Assembly (NCBI GenBank): GCA_037957365.1
Contig: JARHVA010003167.1
Location: 1,927,501 to 1,991,500 of the forward strand
Direction of reading: 5' to 3'
Source of the DNA: Torreya grandis
Lineage: Eukaryota; Streptophyta; Pinopsida; Cupressales; Taxaceae
DNA length: 64,000 bases
Shown here: positions 60,374 to 64,000 of the stretch, in pieces
How positions within the stretch are numbered: position 1 is the first letter of the stretch
Layout of the letters: every line of letters begins with the position of its first letter
The notes under the pieces: model-generated
Seen by the model: only the letters and a program-made list of their open reading frames with translations
What the model was told of the DNA's origin: nothing
The model's database searches: none
Program-made: the position numbers and the translations under genes

Positions 60374-62731
60374 GAAAACCTCATGGTTTTTTATTTGGAT
60401 GTTCCATATTGGAGATCCCACTCTTGGCATGTATACTCAGGGAATCACCCAATGGAATTAATGTAAAACCATAGCAACCCATCTCATCGTTAATATATAA
60501 ATAACTTAGAAGACATCAAAAATAGTTTTTGCATGCACATAAACCAAACTCAACATGGTACCTCTATCAGATATAAAGATATAAATAAAATTATAATAGT
60601 CAAATATTTATCTCTTTCTTCATGGTCTATTATGAATAATGAAAGGGTACATGAAATAAAACATGATCTTATCAAATATAATAACTCAACTAATGTATTC
60701 AACCCTAAATAACACTTAACCATGAACCTAAATAAATTTTAGGATAGGTGGGTCATTACATCAATTTTGACATTAAAACAAATTGATATCAAATCAATTT
60801 GACATTAAATTCACTTGACACTATTTACCTAATGTTGATGTTGAATTTTTAGTTTTTACCGTTTCATTTAACTTAGAGTTATAGGGATTAACTCTTGAAT
60901 GCTTTCAATTTAATTCTATCATTATGCTAAATGAAATTGACACCAAACCTAATCCTTATCCTTAAACCCACTTTGAAAACAAATCATTTGAGTGCCAAAT
61001 CAATTTGATGCCCAATGGTTGAGGTTGAGGTTGATGTTGATGTTGATGTTTATTTTCTTTTTCTTGTTATCACTTTCACTAGCATTTATATTTGATAACA
61101 TTAATTTATTTTATTATTCATTTTTACAAAAATGCCCTTTCCCTTATCATGAGCTTGAATAAAAATTAATTAATTCCAAAAGAATTTATATGATTTAATA
61201 TAAAAATATCATTCAAATTTTTTTCTATCCCATGAACACTACCTACTGATTTTTTTTTCAAGCAGAATTTCCCCTCGTAAATTTGCTTGAGAACGAAACC
61301 CTAAACATGTCCGTCAATTTCTATCTAATTTTTATCATTCCCATCATTAACTTATCTCAAACTTTATATTAGGAGTGTAATTATTAGTGTTACTTGGAAG
61401 TTCAAAAGCAAGGGATGACACAATGCAATTTGACATCCAGCCAACATGATTTGGAATCTTTCTAACCTTTTCGTTGAAAATGTATTTTGGTTCTGACCAT
61501 AACTTTCCTTCTTCATCTATAATACGAATTACAGTTTGTGGCACATTATGCACTCCTATGTTATTCCTCAAATAGGATACATAAAAGAAATCATATAATC
61601 TTCACTTGTTTGAAAGGTCTATGGCATATGATTCTTTGCCCGCATTTCATTGTACCCCATCTGGGCCATAATATTTTGGATATAACTTCTATTTCCAAGA
61701 TGCTTCAACATGGAATGTTTATATGGTTGCAGACAAAGAGATATCATGTTCTGGATTTCATATTTCATCATTGTCTTATGTTGATATGCCTAAAGTTTTA
61801 TCACGATAGCAATTACAATTAGGTTTTCCGTCGAAATTTGTTGATTGTTTTACATATCTTACAATGCTTCCTGTACCGCCGATACATTTCCCATATGAAT
61901 TAATCACTTTAATACTAATGGTAGATCATATTCATATAATGCTTTAAAAAGTGTCATTTTAATGTGAAAGTGATATGTTGTATTTTACCAACACTAAGGT
62001 AACCATTCCTCCTACTTTTTAAAACTTATCTCGTACATCCATAATCGGATACCTATGAAGGCACTTATTAATCACCTTTGTTTGACTCTCAATTTGGGTA
62101 GGTAGGAAATGCCCATGTTAAATGTAATCCCAACATTATGAAATAATACTCGGCAAAACAACACTTTCACATATTTAATTGTTATTACAAATAATTTTAT
62201 TTGGCATGATTTAGAATTTAAACAAATGTAGAAATATAATTTCTGGAAAACAAATTTAATCATTATTTTTAGAATTTGAAAGATTTAACATAAAGTTAAT
62301 AGATAAATTTTTTAACTTGACAATATTTAGTTGTAGAATTTTTAAAGAAACAACATATGAGACATTATTTCAATGGGAAGAATCATACTCAACTATAAAT
62401 TATAGAATATATTCTTTCATGTTTATTAAAAAATAATTAATATAATTTTTTTTTAATTGATTTTTTTTTACATAAGTTAGGTTTACAAAAATGTTTTCTT
62501 GAATCTAATATTAAGAATTGAAGAATATTCGTTCAACCAAATTTCTCTGAACATAATTTCGATTTAATTCTTTTTATTGATATCTCTTGAAATTTATAAG
62601 CTGATAAATAATTAAACAACACTTTTTATACTATCACAATCATTATTAAACTACAACCCATTTAATTTTACTCCTTATTTTAAATTGAGATGACACAAAA
62701 CAACATAAAAAAATAACATTTTGTATCGAAG
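60374..62731. other. AT-rich intergenic DNA
   Basis: Opposed frames at 61347-61822 (74 codons minus, 94 codons plus) have no domain I know. No gene supported. Confidence 0.4.
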
Positions 62732-62762
62732 AAGCATCTCTTTCTCTAATGGAGAGATGCTT
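62732..62762. repeat. Short perfect hairpin
   Basis: AAGCATCTCT and AGAGATGCTT, 10-bp arms, 11-nt loop, at the left edge of a more GC-rich island. Followed by TTTT in the plus direction, so it has terminator-like form, but in a plant genome this has no established role. Confidence 0.7.
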
Positions 62763-64000
62763 TTACGAAATCACGGAGGTAAAGCAGGTACCACCAAATA
62801 AGTAGCTTTCAGGCAGGGATTGTGATAGATGGGTGAAGGTTCGGCTTCAATAATCTAATCCGGTTGGACTATTGAGGACTGCCCACGGGCTTATGTCTCT
62901 CTACACTTGCATAGGTCATGCCATCTCACATGTTTCCTGCCCTCTTCCATCTTAACAATATTTCGTTTAAAGCTATATATCGAGGGGCCATGCCAGATAG
63001 ACTTACCAAAATAACGACGGCCAAATGCTTACTTTCCTTGATCTTGTTACAGATGAGATGATACGCAAGATAAATTATAGAGAGGGCCATCACACTGATG
63101 CAACTGTCAAAATTTTTATTGTGGTTTGGCATCGGAATAGGAAAATTTATATCGAAAAGAAAACCATAAATTATAAACAGAGGGACGTTGGGGACATTTT
63201 AACATGTAAAATATAAATCTCACCTTTCTTGTATGTTTTCTGCAATACTGAGTTATATTGAAGAATTTTTTTATTTCTTTTGAGAAGTTGTGTGATATGA
63301 TTTTTTATCTATTTGATTGTGACGAAAAAAAATTATGATGATTTTCGAAAAGCTCTATGGCACACAAAATGATACAATTATAAGTAATATTTTATTAAGT
63401 AATTATAAATACATATGAAAAATTAAATTATTATTAAAACATGAAATTGACATTTCTCATTAAAAAAAAATTTAAAACACAAATTTGAAATTATTGTTTT
63501 AAAAATTATTTATATTATGTAATATTAGATTATATATATTATTCTTAAAATTATATAAAAGATATGATATAAGTATTCTTTCACTGACATTAGAAATTGG
63601 GAGATATAATAACATAAATATATAAATTTTTAGTTATCTTATAATATATAAAATAAAAAAATTATATACACTTTTAATTAGTTTACAGCTGATAAACAAT
63701 TAAAAAATATTATATTTCAAAAAAATAATCATATAATTACAAATAAAATATATAAGATCAAATCAAATAACAATATATCATTAAAATTTGATATATATAA
63801 AACAATTATTTATGCTATCATAATGGTGTAACTTTATTTTTACATCTAATCATAATATATTTTTTTAAATTTTCTAATGATATACTAAAATTATATAATT
63901 ATAAGTTTCCATATATATAACGTAATTATGTATGTTATCATAATAATATGATCTTATTTTTACATCCATAATATTATAAGATTTTTTGATAAATTTTTAA
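62763..64000. other. GC-richer island then AT-rich DNA, no gene recognised
   Basis: About 62763-63200 is less AT-rich than its surroundings, like the two VQ loci, and may be an eroded gene or exon. Opposed 63-68 codon frames at 62926-63216 match nothing I know. After 63240 the sequence is extremely AT-rich with no features. Confidence 0.4.

Noticed and set aside
61347..61822. Opposed 74- and 94-codon frames as a gene
   Set aside because: No domain or splice-like context that I can support.

Overview
This is a stretch of plant nuclear genome, strongly AT-rich and filled with decayed transposable elements. I see no intact host protein-coding gene, no rRNA or tRNA gene, no CRISPR array and nothing prokaryotic. 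The evidence for a land plant is: Ty1/copia and Ty3/gypsy elements primed by initiator-Met tRNA (TGGTATCAGAGC), an L1-type LINE with a plant-style RNase H tail, tRNA-derived SINEs, and two fragments of the plant-specific VQ-motif family. The many old, stop-riddled elements with diverged LTRs suggest a large genome that removes repeats slowly, such as a gymnosperm, but the species cannot be fixed from this sequence.

Layout. 1-3479: AT-rich, no gene. 3480-6480 (+): LINE relic with reverse transcriptase and RNase H, then a probable 3' tail. 7199-7560 (-): VQ-motif pseudogene. 7869-8985: four degenerate direct repeats. 9851-10196: long TG/GA microsatellite. 10322-10660 (+): SINE with target-site duplications. 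10944-12051 (+): truncated gypsy element A (LTR, primer site, gag start). It abuts, head to head, gypsy element B (12052-17430, -).

17700-35143 (-) is the main structure: a Ty3/gypsy element D with LTRs of about 4 kb and a 4.5 kb interior (gag, protease, RT, RNase H, integrase relics, PBS, PPT). A young non-autonomous Ty1/copia element (19170-23815, -) sits in a microsatellite inside D's left LTR. It has 882-bp LTRs that differ at 18 positions by my count, a perfect ACATG target-site duplication, PBS, PPT, a full-length gag frame and no RT or integrase. Its LTRs and interior carry arrays of palindromic GACGTC-type motifs spaced about 20 and 31 bp apart.

35144-43100: an older duplicated segment X, of which one copy was split by D and the other by gypsy element C (37029-42696, -; same family as B). 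44260-46640: short tandem duplications and a SINE-like element. 46998-47865 (-): a second VQ fragment fused to a LINE RNase H relic through an 18-bp perfect inverted repeat. 49873-50728: a probable solo LTR (TG...CA, ATAAA duplication). 53440-57625: repeats, a gypsy gag relic and an unidentified 80-codon open frame. 57626-64000: AT-rich, with two short hairpins and a somewhat more GC-rich island near 62,760-63,200.

The genes do not work together as a pathway. The window records successive insertions: segment X duplicated, gypsy elements inserted into both copies, a microsatellite expanded in D's LTR, and finally copia inserted into that microsatellite.
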